Source: Rhynchopus sp. YZ270_cl-10
Lineage: Eukaryota; Euglenozoa; Diplonemea; Diplonemida; Diplonemidae
Assembly: GCA_964035575.1 (NCBI GenBank)
Contig: OZ037909.1
Span: 1-64,000, forward strand
DNA: 64,000 nt
Reading direction: 5' to 3'
Shown here: positions 1 to 10,800 of the stretch, one piece after another
Position numbering within the stretch: position 1 is the stretch's first letter
Layout of the letters: each line of letters opens with the position of its first letter
Program-made: the position numbers and the translations under genes
The notes under the pieces: model-generated
The model's input: the letters and a program-made list of their open reading frames with translations, nothing else
Database searches by the model: none
What the model was told of the DNA's origin: nothing

Positions 1-2517
1 TTGCGGGTTTGCGGGTTTGCGGCGGGTTTGCGGGTTTGCGGGTTTGCGGGTTTGCGGGTTTGCGGGTTTGCGGGTTTGCGGGTTTGCGGGTTTGCGGGTT
101 TGCGGGTTTGCGGGTTTGCGGGTTTGCGGGTTTGCGGGTTTGCGGGTTTGCGGGTTTGCGGGTTTGCGGGTTTGCGGGTTTGCGGGTTTGCGGGTTTGCG
201 GGTTTGCGGGTTTGCGGGTTTGCGGGTTTGCGGGTTTGCGGGTTTGCGGGTTTGCGGGTTTGCGGGTTTGCGGGTTTGCGGGTTTGCGGGTTTGCGGGTT
301 TGCGGGTTTGCGGGTTTGCGGGTTTGCGGGTTTGCGGGTTTGCGGGTTTGCGGGTTTGCGGGTTTGCGGGTTTGCGGGTTTGCGGGTTTGCGGGTTTGCG
401 GGTTTGCGGGTTTGCGGGTTTGCGGGTTTGCGGGTTTGCGGGTTTGCGGGTTTGCGGGTTTGCGGGTTTGCGGGTTTGCGGGTTTGCGGGTTTGCGGGTT
501 TGCGGGTTTGCGGGTTTGCGGGTTTGCGGGTTTGCGGGTTTGCGGGTTTGCGGGTTTGCGGGTTTGCGGGTTTGCGGGTTTGCGGGTTTGCGGGTTTGCG
601 GGTTTGCGGGTTTGCGGGTTTGCGGGTTTGCGGGTTTGCGGGTTTGCGGGTTTGCGGGTTTGCGGGTTTGCGGGTTTGCGGGTTTGCGGGTTTGCGGGTT
701 TGCGGGTTTGCGGGTTTGCGGGTTTGCGGGTTTGCGGGTTTGCGGGTTTGCGGGTTTGCGGGTTTGCGGGTTTGCGGGTTTGCGGGTTTGCGGGTTTGCG
801 GGTTTGCGGGTTTGCGGGTTTGCGGGTTTGCGGGTTTGCGGGTTTGCGGGTTTGCGGGTTTGCGGGTTTGCGGGTTTGCGGGTTTGCGGGTTTGCGGGTT
901 TGCGGGTTTGCGGGTTTGCGGGTTTGCGGGTTTGCGGGTTTGCGGGTTTGCGGGTTTGCGGGTTTGCGGGTTTGCGGGTTTGCGGGTTTGCGGGTTTGCG
1001 GGTTTGCGGGTTTGCGGGTTTGCGGGTTTGCGGGTTTGCGGGTTTGCGGGTTTGCGGGTTTGCGGGTTTGCGGGTTTGCGGGTTTGCGGGTTTGCGGGTT
1101 TGCGGGTTTGCGGGTTTGCGGGTTTGCGGGTTTGCGGGTTTGCGGGTTTGCGGGTTTGCGGGTTTGCGGGTTTGCGGGTTTGCGGGTTTGCGGGTTTGCG
1201 GGTTTGCGGGTTTGCGGGTTTGCGGGTTTGCGGGTTTGCGGGTTTGCGGGTTTGCGGGTTTGCGGGTTTGCGGGTTTGCGGGTTTGCGGGTTTGCGGGTT
1301 TGCGGGTTTGCGGGTTTGCGGGTTTGCGGGTTTGCGGGTTTGCGGGTTTGCGGGTTTGCGGGTTTGCGGGTTTGCGGGTTTGCGGGTTTGCGGGTTTGCG
1401 GGTTTGCGGGTTTGCGGGTTTGCGGGTTTGCGGGTTTGCGGGTTTGCGGGTTTGCGGGTTTGCGGGTTTGCGGGTTTGCGGGTTTGCGGGTTTGCGGGTT
1501 TGCGGGTTTGCGGGTTTGCGGGTTTGCGGGTTTGCGGGTTTGCGGGTTTGCGGGTTTGCGGGTTTGCGGGTTTGCGGGTTTGCGGGTTTGCGGGTTTGCG
1601 GGTTTGCGGGTTTGCGGGTTTGCGGGTTTGCGGGTTTGCGGGTTTGCGGGTTTGCGGGTTTGCGGGTTTGCGGGTTTGCGGGTTTGCGGGTTTGCGGGTT
1701 TGCGGGTTTGCGGGTTTGCGGGTTTGCGGGTTTGCGGGTTTGCGGGTTTGCGGGTTTGCGGGTTTGCGGGTTTGCGGGTTTGCGGGTTTGCGGGTTTGCG
1801 GGTTTGCGGGTTTGCGGGTTTGCGGGTTTGCGGGTTTGCGGGTTTGCGGGTTTGCGGGTTTGCGGGTTTGCGGGTTTGCGGGTTTGCGGGTTTGCGGGTT
1901 TGCGGGTTTGCGGGTTTGCGGGTTTGCGGGTTTGCGGGTTTGCGGGTTTGCGGGTTTGCGGGTTTGCGGGTTTGCGGGTTTGCGGGTTTGCGGGTTTGCG
2001 GGTTTGCGGGTTTGCGGGTTTGCGGGTTTGCGGGTTTGCGGGTTTGCGGGTTTGCGGGTTTGCGGGTTTGCGGGTTTGCGGGTTTGCGGGTTTGCGGGTT
2101 TGCGGGTTTGCGGGTTTGCGGGTTTGCGGGTTTGCGGGTTTGCGGGTTTGCGGGTTTGCGGGTTTGCGGGTTTGCGGGTTTGCGGGTTTGCGGGTTTGCG
2201 GGTTTGCGGGTTTGCGGGTTTGCGGGTTTGCGGGTTTGCGGGTTTGCGGGTTTGCGGGTTTGCGGGTTTGCGGGTTTGCGGGTTTGCGGGTTTGCGGGTT
2301 TACGGGTTTGCGGGTTTGCGGGTTTGCGGGTTTGCGGGTTTGCGGGTTTGCGGGTTTGCGGGTTTGCGGGTTTGCGGGTTTGCGGGTTTACGGGTTTGCG
2401 GGTTTGCGGGTTTGCGGGTTTGCGGGTTTGCGGGTTTGCGGGTTTGCGGGTTTGCGGGTTTACGGGTTTGCGGGTTTGCGGGTTTGCGGGTTTGCGGGTT
2501 TGCGGGTTTGCGGGTTT
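1..2517 (+). repeat. 8-bp satellite (GCGGGTTT)n
   Basis: This is about 315 nearly perfect tandem copies of the octamer GCGGGTTT. It begins at the window edge, so its true length is unknown. Variants are few: an irregular unit near position 20 and GCG to ACG changes near 2301, 2389 and 2461, all in the right-hand part. Because 8 is not a multiple of 3, every plus frame stays open and spells an eight-residue repeat; these frames are not genes. The GGG runs with 5-nt spacers could form G-quadruplexes. It is not a normal left-end telomere, where the top strand should be C-rich. Confidence 0.97.
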
Positions 2518-3301
2518 GATGGTCAGGGCTGGGTTTCTTCTAGGTGGAGATTCCCATGGGTAGACCAAAAAGAGAGAGTAGGTTGAGGTGAAAAAGTTTG
2601 GGACAATAAAGACAATAAAGACAATGTAAAACAGTTGAAACAATGACAATAACATACAGACAGACCAAGTGATGACCTCCCATGCCTCAGGGGCAAGGAT
2701 GTTCAGCTGGTTCTGGGTTAGTTTCCTGAATCTGGAGGGGGGGTGAGCGAATCATACAACCCTTCAGTATGGAAACGGAGTCTTGGGCAAGCCTGTGAAA
2801 AAGAGGAATAATGGAACAAAAGGACAAGGGTAAAAAAAATATTAACAAGGGGGTGAATAAAATAAAGAAAATATTAACAAACTAGACAAGGGGGTGAGGG
2901 GTAAAAAATGGGAGTTGTGTTTTTGAATTTTCTGTACAATATTGGATCTGTGCACAGGGGGCATTACCCCTCTAACAGCAAGGGTAAAGTTGAAAATAAA
3001 GGAAAGTGCTTCTTTGAGGCACTATGACACTTTGACAATCTATTTTTTGAAAGTAAAGTAAAAAGAAGTGCATCCTGGTGGCACTTTGACACTGGCAAAC
3101 ATTCTATTCTATTGTGTCTACTGTTTCTATTCTAAATTCTAAAACACTGGCTGGGCGACCTCCTGGGAACACCTCACACAAAAATCAAAATGGTAAATGA
3201 CAAAAATAAAAATGGGGAAAACCACGTTTTCGTACACATATTCTTTGCTTTGCTTTGCTTTGGTTTGCTTAGTTTTGTGTTGTTTTCTTTGTATCTCTTG
3301 T
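2518..3301 (-). other. LINE1 3' UTR
   Basis: No convincing gene is seen in this 0.8-kb A/T-richer stretch between the LINE1 stop codon and the satellite. It contains short direct repeats such as GACAATAAA near 2603-2620. The junction with the satellite at 2517/2518 is abrupt. Confidence 0.6.
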
Positions 3302-4801
3302 TTATTGAAAGTCCTCATCAACCGCGTCGACATCGATGGAGCAAGCCGCAGCACAGGAAGTGGCAGACGGGTGGGCGGAGGGTGCGGTGTGGCCACTTCC
3401 TGTCTGGGCGTTCATTGCTGCTGATGCGGTGGAGGAGTCGGAGGTGGACTGTGCGGCGGCGATGGGGGACTCTTCATCGCTCTCCATCATCACCTCTGCG
3501 GCAGTGTAGCGTCGTCCGAAAGGGGATGTGGGCTCAGCAGAACAGGAAGTGGCAGACGGGTGGGCGGAGGGTGCTGTGTGGCCACTTCCTGTCTGCGATG
3601 TTGTAGCGGGTGCCGTGGTGGCATCGACCCCATCTGGGTCTCGCCCTCGGGACCCTGGATCCAAAGCTAGCGACACCGTCACCGTAGGGTCCCAATCATT
3701 CGCCCTATCCCGAAAGCTCGAGTCGCTCATTGCCCTGTTGAGGCAGTCCAGTGTGGACCGGATCTTCTTCTTTGCCGCCTCGGGAGCCTCCCAATTCAGC
3801 GCCTTCCAGGTGTGGAGCCATTCCCGAAACGCCCAGAAGCACCCCTCTGTGCCGAGTCGCGTATCCACCGCCCCTTGCCTGTGGTGGAAGGCCTCCACCC
3901 ACTGCTGGACGTTCCGCATCACCGGCTGCCCCATTGACAGGCAGGGGTAGAAACCCCCTTTCGACACCGTGTACCCCCACTGCAGCTTCCGTGCGATCTC
4001 CTCCACCTTCTGCCGCGCTTCGCCCTCCACATCGTCCAGGCGAAAAGAGTCCGTCGGGGTCTCAGCGTCCGCCTTCGGGTTCTCGACCGCGGGGGTGGAC
4101 TGCCTGGCCTTACGCACCCTGTTGTCCCGTTCTGTCGTCACCCTGGCCTGGGAGACCCCCTTCCTACGAGTCTGTGTGTCCCCGAGCTCGATACCCTGCT
4201 TTGCGGTACCTGGTTTCGCGGTTCCAGGCTTCTTGTCCTCCCCAGTGGACGGAGCAGCACGCGGCAGGAAGGCCTGAGGGAGGAGACAGGACGCAGTGCA
4301 CAGCTTGGAGAAAGCCATGTCCTCCTCATCCCTCAAATCGCCATGCGAGCGTTCAGCGTCCCTCAGCAGCAAAAGACACCGCTCAGACGTGGCGTGCAGG
4401 AGGATGGTCTCCCGTCCCTGCATGGACTCTTCGTTGCCGATGTTGCGGCGCCCCTCAGCCTCCTGTTCCTCGCACGAGGCAAACCCTAACCGGAACCTCT
4501 GACGGCTCTCCTCTCTCCTCTGCGATGCAGTGAGGCTCTGGGCTTGCCTTCGGTTCAAGGCACCTGCCTTCGTCAGCTCACTCGTCTTCGCCGATCCAGG
4601 CTGCGCTCCAGCGGGGCTGCGGACACCCATCGCCTTCTCCTGCATCGTCTCACGTCGCTGCTCCGACGATTTGGCCTTAGCAGAAACGAAGCGAGATGCA
4701 CTCTCGGATCTGGCCCGGCGCAAGAGGACCTCCGTAGCCTCCCGTTCCTGCTTCTGGCGTTCCTCCGACAACCTCCTCCGCTCTGCCGACCGCCGGCGCA
4801 A
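3302..4801 (-). CDS. LINE1 C-terminal segment (-1 frame relative to main ORF)
   Basis: This 499-residue open frame overlaps the end of the main LINE1 frame and lies in the -1 frame. Open reading continues upstream of its first Met to about 4870. It begins with a charged, coiled-coil-like Arg/Glu region. Near its middle it has a module with a GGFYPCLSMGQPV core, which matches GGLFPCLTMGSPV in the C-terminus of LINE2 and LINE3, where it is fused in frame. The last 90 residues include a duplicated peptide, TGSGHTAPSAHPSATSC, encoded by two inverted-repeat DNA segments. The split is either a programmed -1 shift or an indel that disabled this copy. Function of the module is unknown. Confidence 0.7.
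   Translation of the reverse strand: MRRRSAERRRLSEERQKQEREATEVLLRRARSESASRFVSAKAKSSEQRRETMQEKAMGVRSPAGAQPGSAKTSELTKAGALNRRQAQSLTASQRREESRQRFRLGFASCEEQEAEGRRNIGNEESMQGRETILLHATSERCLLLLRDAERSHGDLRDEEDMAFSKLCTASCLLPQAFLPRAAPSTGEDKKPGTAKPGTAKQGIELGDTQTRRKGVSQARVTTERDNRVRKARQSTPAVENPKADAETPTDSFRLDDVEGEARQKVEEIARKLQWGYTVSKGGFYPCLSMGQPVMRNVQQWVEAFHHRQGAVDTRLGTEGCFWAFREWLHTWKALNWEAPEAAKKKIRSTLDCLNRAMSDSSFRDRANDWDPTVTVSLALDPGSRGRDPDGVDATTAPATTSQTGSGHTAPSAHPSATSCSAEPTSPFGRRYTAAEVMMESDEESPIAAAQSTSDSSTASAAMNAQTGSGHTAPSAHPSATSCAAACSIDVDAVDEDFQ
3353..3406. repeat. Inverted repeat within LINE1, copy A
   Basis: Arms CAGGAAGTGGC and GCCACTTCCTG flank a G-rich loop. A near-identical copy lies at 3543-3594. 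Both are inside the LINE1 C-terminal frame and encode the same peptide. Confidence 0.85.
3543..3594. repeat. Inverted repeat within LINE1, copy B
   Basis: This is the second copy of the hairpin at 3353-3406. It has the same arms, with about one base changed in the loop. Confidence 0.85.
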
Positions 4802-7800
4802 CTCTTCCCCCTCCTCTGGTGGGACGTCTCCCTCAACCCCACCCTCGAAACCCGATTCCCTATTCCCGCGGCAGAAGAAGGTACTTGTTGCTCCTGGGGA
4901 GTCGATTGAGGGATATCGGTCTCAGAGGTCTCCTCCATCTTCACCTGCACCTCCGAAGCCTGTTGATTTGCGAGCGCCAGCATATCCTCCGCCTCCTCCC
5001 TTGCGCACTCCTCCTTGAGGTGCTCCAGGGCGTTGCGTCGCTCCTCCGCAGACTCGCCGACCGCTAGAGCCTCATTCCTCTTGAAGCACACCTTCAACTC
5101 CGTCCGCACTGCCCACCATTGTCTCACCACAGTGGTCTCAGCTGCGTGCACCCGCGCCAAAGCCAGAGGATCAGGCGTGTTTCCGTCCAGAGGGTTCTCG
5201 TAGGCTCGAATTCCTTGGGGGCCTGCCGGATGGGAATCCATGGGAACAGAGGGACCTGAGCACTTCGCCCCAACAGCGCACGTCAAGCAGCTGGTGGTGC
5301 AGCAGCACGTGCAACTCATAAAGCTGTCATCCGCAGAAGCGCCCTCTACTTTGCACATCCCGCAGCGGAAAGACCCAGTGAAGAGTTTCCAAGCACATGG
5401 CCCACCCGATGAAGAATGCCTCTGGACCTCACAGAAGGCCTGTGCCGTGTCCGCGTTCAGGATGAAACGCTCAAAGTGACCCGACACAACTCCGGTGTAC
5501 GTCAGTCCTATAACTCCACAGGAAACCCCCCTCGGCGCTATCACATGTGGGCAGGAACCCGGATTCGCGGAGCCGTGTAGCGGGGCGCAGAACAAAACAA
5601 AAGTCACGTTTAAAGCCCTGCTGAGGCCGCTCACCAGCAGTAGATCCCCCCATGTGCTGGGGTCTGTGCACCCTGCCTGAAGCTTCCGCATGGCCCACGA
5701 CCTGTGGCCTCCCGTCAGCGAGCGCAAGTCACTGTCACGTAGAACCTGCGCAACAGCAATCTGTCTCAGCGTCGCGCTCGAGATACGGGCCGACGACGGG
5801 AAGGACGCTGACACTGCGTCGAAGAGGCAATCCCCAATGGTGAAGGGGTCCCTGGCTCGAGCGCCCATCAGCTCCAGCAGTCTTTCCCACGGGATGTCGC
5901 TGAAGAAGAGGGAGGTGGCGCTGACGTTCGTGTTCTGCGCCAGGTGACGGACGTGCTGCAGGAAAACATCTCCGCTGTCGTCCATGCGGGCATCCGTCGT
6001 CGGTTCAGAAGATGGGATAGGGGGTGATCTGGACCTCTCAGCCCCCTTCTGGTGAGTGCGAGCTGAGGGATGACACTCCTCCTCTGCCCCCTCCATATTG
6101 ACGTCCTCTGGGCAATGAGAATCTCCCTCTTCCTTCACCTCCTCCATCTGGACATCCTCTGAGCGGGCCCCCTGGGGATCGGGTTTGCGGCAAACCCGCA
6201 AACCCGCAAAGCGGGTTTGCGGATCTGGAGGTGAGTGTGTGTCCGAAGAGTCTCCACGTTTGTTCCCTCGGAGGATGTCCACCAGACCGGCCTGAGATGC
6301 CGGGCAAAAAGGGGAGTCACGCGCACACCCGACGCACACCTTCCTGCCACAGCCCTCGGTACACTTGTAGTGTGTCTCGCCTGAGTCAAAGGGGCTAAAG
6401 CACCGCCTGCACTGGTCGAAAACCACACCGGGTGCTGGCACGGTCGGAACTCGGTCCATCATCACGTCTGACTTGCATCGAGACTTCGGGGCAGGCGTGG
6501 GCTCCATACTAAGGATTTCACTCTTGAGGCCTGGGTCTGAAACAAAGAGGGGGCTGCAAAACCAGTCTGCGGAGTCATCAACCGTATCCACCAAGAGGAA
6601 GAGAACCTCCTTAGCCGGCCTTGTCGGCGTGAGGATGCGGGGGCGCATGTGGCTCCCAATGAGCACGATGGTGCACTCCAATACCTCCCCAGCCCCTGCC
6701 AAAGCCACTTCATCCACCCAAGTGCGCGCATCGGACCGGTCACTGCTTTGGGAGCCCATGTGTTCCATCCAGCTCTTCGCAGAGATAGGGATGCAAGCTA
6801 CAAGGTCCGGACGGTCAGAACTGATCTTCTTCACCGCTCGCCTCCTGAGGTCCAAATGTTTTGAGCCGGTACTGGTGTCCTCAAGCTTCAGATTCCGTTT
6901 GAGTTCCGTCGAGCACGCTGCCAGCAAAGCGTCAAAGCCACTGTCACCCCTAAGGATTTCGAACCTCGGGGGGTGTGTGAGCCCCAGGCGTGCGGCCTGC
7001 GTCTCCGCCTTAGGGCACCTACCGTCCGCCATTGAGCGCAGGGAGTTCCAGCAATCCTCAGGTGTCTCACCCACAATCGTTTGATTAACCCGAATTGGGT
7101 TCACCCGGTACGCTACCCCGCCCACCTTCTTCTCCGGCATTGCGAAAAAGGCCCTGGGCTCGGATGACTCATCTTCGTCGTCGTCATCGACCACCTCCAC
7201 CGATGGCTCCCGATTTGGCAGGTTGTCAGCAGATCCATGGAGGTAGTCCGAGTCCATCTGCTGCAGCATTTCCTCCGATGGGCCTTGTCCAGCATCAGCG
7301 CAGTGCGGTACATGTTGCCCAATGTCCGTGCACAGCACACCGCGGGCCCTGAAGGACTTACCCACGGTGGCCTGGTACGCGCACGACAACCTCTCGCGCA
7401 GTCTCGTCTCCGTCGGAGAGTCCCCGCCCGGGTCCGCCACTCCGGCCAACCCCGCCACCTGGCTGATTACCCTGTTGCACTCCTCGGATGCGCCCCCAAA
7501 GGCCTCGAAAACCATGGGGCTGAACAGCACATCTGCGCTTTTGCAGTCCTCTGCGTGTTTCTTCCTCTTGCCCTCCCCTGCCACTTTGGCTGCATACTCA
7601 CGGTGCTGTGCTGCTCGATGGACGTAAGTGGGGAGGGTCGGTGCTGCCACAGTGAAGTCCAACGCACGCGCAGAGGTCTCGTATATTCCTAGGGGGAGGT
7701 ATACGTCGGCCGGCCTTTTCCCAGACTCGAAGCCCAAATTCTTCTCCACTGAGGGGTTGAGCCCTGCTGCCTCACAGATGAGCGCAAAAGCATGCTTCAG

Positions 7801-10800
7801 GGCATCATGCCGGTCCGTCCTGCAACCCATGCTCGCACACGCAAAAGTGTGGTCGCCGAACGCATCCATGCGTCCCCCTTTGGGGTTACACCCTTTGCAG
7901 ACGCTGTTGGGTTTGTGGATTGCCACTCCCAGGCGGAAACGCATCGCTCCAGCAAAATAGTCCGAACGGATGGTGTTGGGAGGCGTGGGTGCTGCTGTCA
8001 GCCAAGTGCCAGATAGGGGAAGCTGCAAAGAAAGCAGGCGAGCTCTGTCCCGTTCGCTGCTGCATCTCCTTTTCAGCTCCGCCGCCTGGTGGTCCACAAT
8101 AGCCGAAGAGAGTTCCTGTTGTACTAGCAACTTGGAGGGCTTTACATCACCGTCAATGTGGTGTGAGACGGCCACCCGTCTGTTGAAGGCCTCGGCCGCA
8201 TTCTTCCACCTGGATTGGTCCCATTCAAAATTGGGGTCTAACTGCGTGGCCAATTTGAAGCACCCCGCCTGTGACGCCAAGACCGCAGCCGGCCAGTGAT
8301 CCGCAGTGCGACGTACACCTAACCCTCCGATGGCGATGGGGAGCGCTGCCTGCAGGCGGGCAAGCTCCGGAATGGTCCCATGCTCGTCGTGCAAGATCGT
8401 CGCCAAACACTTGTCCACCTCCGCATCAAAGTCCCGCAAGTAGTCCTCCCCTAGGTCCACGCATGATATTCCACGCATGTAGAACACCATCTTGCAGAAA
8501 CCCTCACAGAAGCGCAAGATGTAGAACGCATGCTGAGAGTCCTTGAGGTCTTTAAGAGCCTCGAGGTTCCGCTTCGACTCGTCGAGCTTGCGCTGCATGT
8601 ACTTCCTGCAGTGTTCCGCCGTGCCAATGGGGATGCCCAGAAAGTCGAAATTCTTCTGGTGGAGGGTGAATCCAGGGGAACCAGGCTCGTCACAGATGAC
8701 AAAACCCCTGTCACGCAGGTCCGCTGCAGAGTCGCCACGGAGAGTCACCAACTCGCACTTCGAACTGTTCACCTTCAGGCCAACCTGTTTGCTCGACACC
8801 ACCAGCGCGTCATATGCAGCCTTAACAGCCTCAGGAGAGCCACGGATGCAACCATCGTCCAGGTACCAAATGGATCCGTCAAGTGCTTTGTTCGCCTTCA
8901 GCTTTTCAGTCATGTCCGCAATCGCCAGAGAGAACAGAACAGGGCCAAGGGGGTCGCCTTGCTGCACGCCTGTCTGGGACGTCAGGATGTCTTCCCCATA
9001 GAAGAGGGAGGTGTGGCCGCCGTAGCACCATCGCACCCAGGGTGAGATCTCCGGGATGTGTTTCTCGACCGCATCCAGGAAGGTGGACCTATCAACTGTG
9101 TTAAAGGCGTTGTGGTAGTCCACCTTCAGAATCACCTTGTCCTGGCCGTCATGTCTCTTGGCGTACTGTGCGATCATCGTGGTAGCTGCCTCAGAGCCCC
9201 GAGGAGTCGACACCCCCACCTGGTTCCCCTTGCGGAAAATTTCTGCCGCACGCTTCCGCAGTCTGTTCGCCAGGATCTTCCCAACCAAACGGCGCAACAC
9301 GCCCCCAACTGCAATCGGGCGCACGTCGTCCGGTTTGCCTTTTGACACCTTCCTGAGGGCCACCAGCTTGGCACCTGCGAAGAATGGCGCGACCTCCCTA
9401 CGTGCTTTACCTTGAGCCAGACTGGACAGCACTGCCGACAGGGCTGCGAGCGTGCCAGGGGTGTGCTTCTGATTGCACAGGGTGCGAAGGAGGGATCCTG
9501 TGAGGTTTGAAGGGCCTCCTGCAGTGGCTCGTGGCATGCTGCTGATCGCGGCTAGAACCTCCTTGGGGGTGAAATCGGCCGGTCCAGACGTGTTCCTCAG
9601 GGGGCTAGAGGCCGAGGCTGTAGGGGGAGCGGCAGTTGGGTGCTTACCCTTCAGTTTAGCCAACGTATCCGGTCCGTGAGGGGCGAGGCCATCGCTGGTG
9701 AGGGCGGACAGCGCTTGGCCGGGGAGTCCTGCAGCTGTTTTCGCCCGGGAACGTTTCTGGCGGGCCTCCACCGTGTCACCTGGCGTCCACTTCGGTCGTG
9801 CTTGCACTTCAGACAGAGCTTTCTCCCACATATCCGCCCACTCACCCGCATCCCACCAATCCAGATCCTGCCTCCAAGAGTTGTAGCACCGTCGTTTGGC
9901 ATCCTGTGACCCAGCACGTCCACCCCCACGGTCCCTGTGCAGGACGGTAAAGAAAAAGGCTAATTTTGTCCAAGCCCTCTTATCCTGGTGCACCAAGATC
10001 TCCTGAAGAACCCTCTGAAAGATGAGGGTGTAGCGATGGAGAAGGTCTGGTGGGCAAGTCCCCTTCATCTTGAGCCTGGTGGTGCCCAGCATGTCCAGTG
10101 AGGGCATTCCTTCAGGGCATCTCGCATGCGTGAGGCGTTCCTCGATCCCTGGTAGGGGTGCCTTCTTCATGAGGTGTGTGCAGCTCCTGCATGCGCTCTG
10201 CGATTTCTTCAGGAGGGTAGGGCACTCCTCACTGACACACCTCTTGAACCCGAAGAAGGACAGAATGTGTTCGGGTATGTACTCTTTTTGGGATGCGTGG
10301 ATTCTCAAATGTGCCAGGAGTCCTTCGCGGGTGAACGAATTCACGTCCGTCTGCGCGATGATGCCCCTTTTGCATCCCTCCACCGGGCAGAAACAGAAGT
10401 CCTCCTCTGGCTTACCTAAGCATAGCTCCAACGCTTCACCTGAGGGGTTTGAGGTCGGCAAGGGGCGCTGGTCGAGGTCCAAGGGGTTCAGTGTCGCTCT
10501 GTCTGCCACCCTCAACAAGGCCGACGACACATCTCTGACGTCCCCTTCCTCCTCCGTGGGCCGGATCGCCTCGTAGTGCCCGTCACATAGGGCTATGGCT
10601 ACCGTGGTACGCCTGGACACCTCCGCCGCGCGCTGCTGTGCGTTGGTGATGTTCATCGAGCCTGGGGCGATTAACACGACTGGGTTCTCCCCTGCTTGGA
10701 CGACAACAATGTTGATGTCGCGCCTTAGGGCGAACAGGCGAAGGGCGAGGTGATCCACTTTGGCTGAACCTCTGATGCCGTCAATCCAACGCGTCAGCGC

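Noticed and set aside
1-2517. Telomere at the left edge
   Set aside because: The G-rich strand runs inward from the window edge, opposite to a left telomere, and the octamer is not a telomere unit known to me.
1-2586. Three plus-strand frames of about 850 residues
   Set aside because: They are only the octamer satellite read in three frames.
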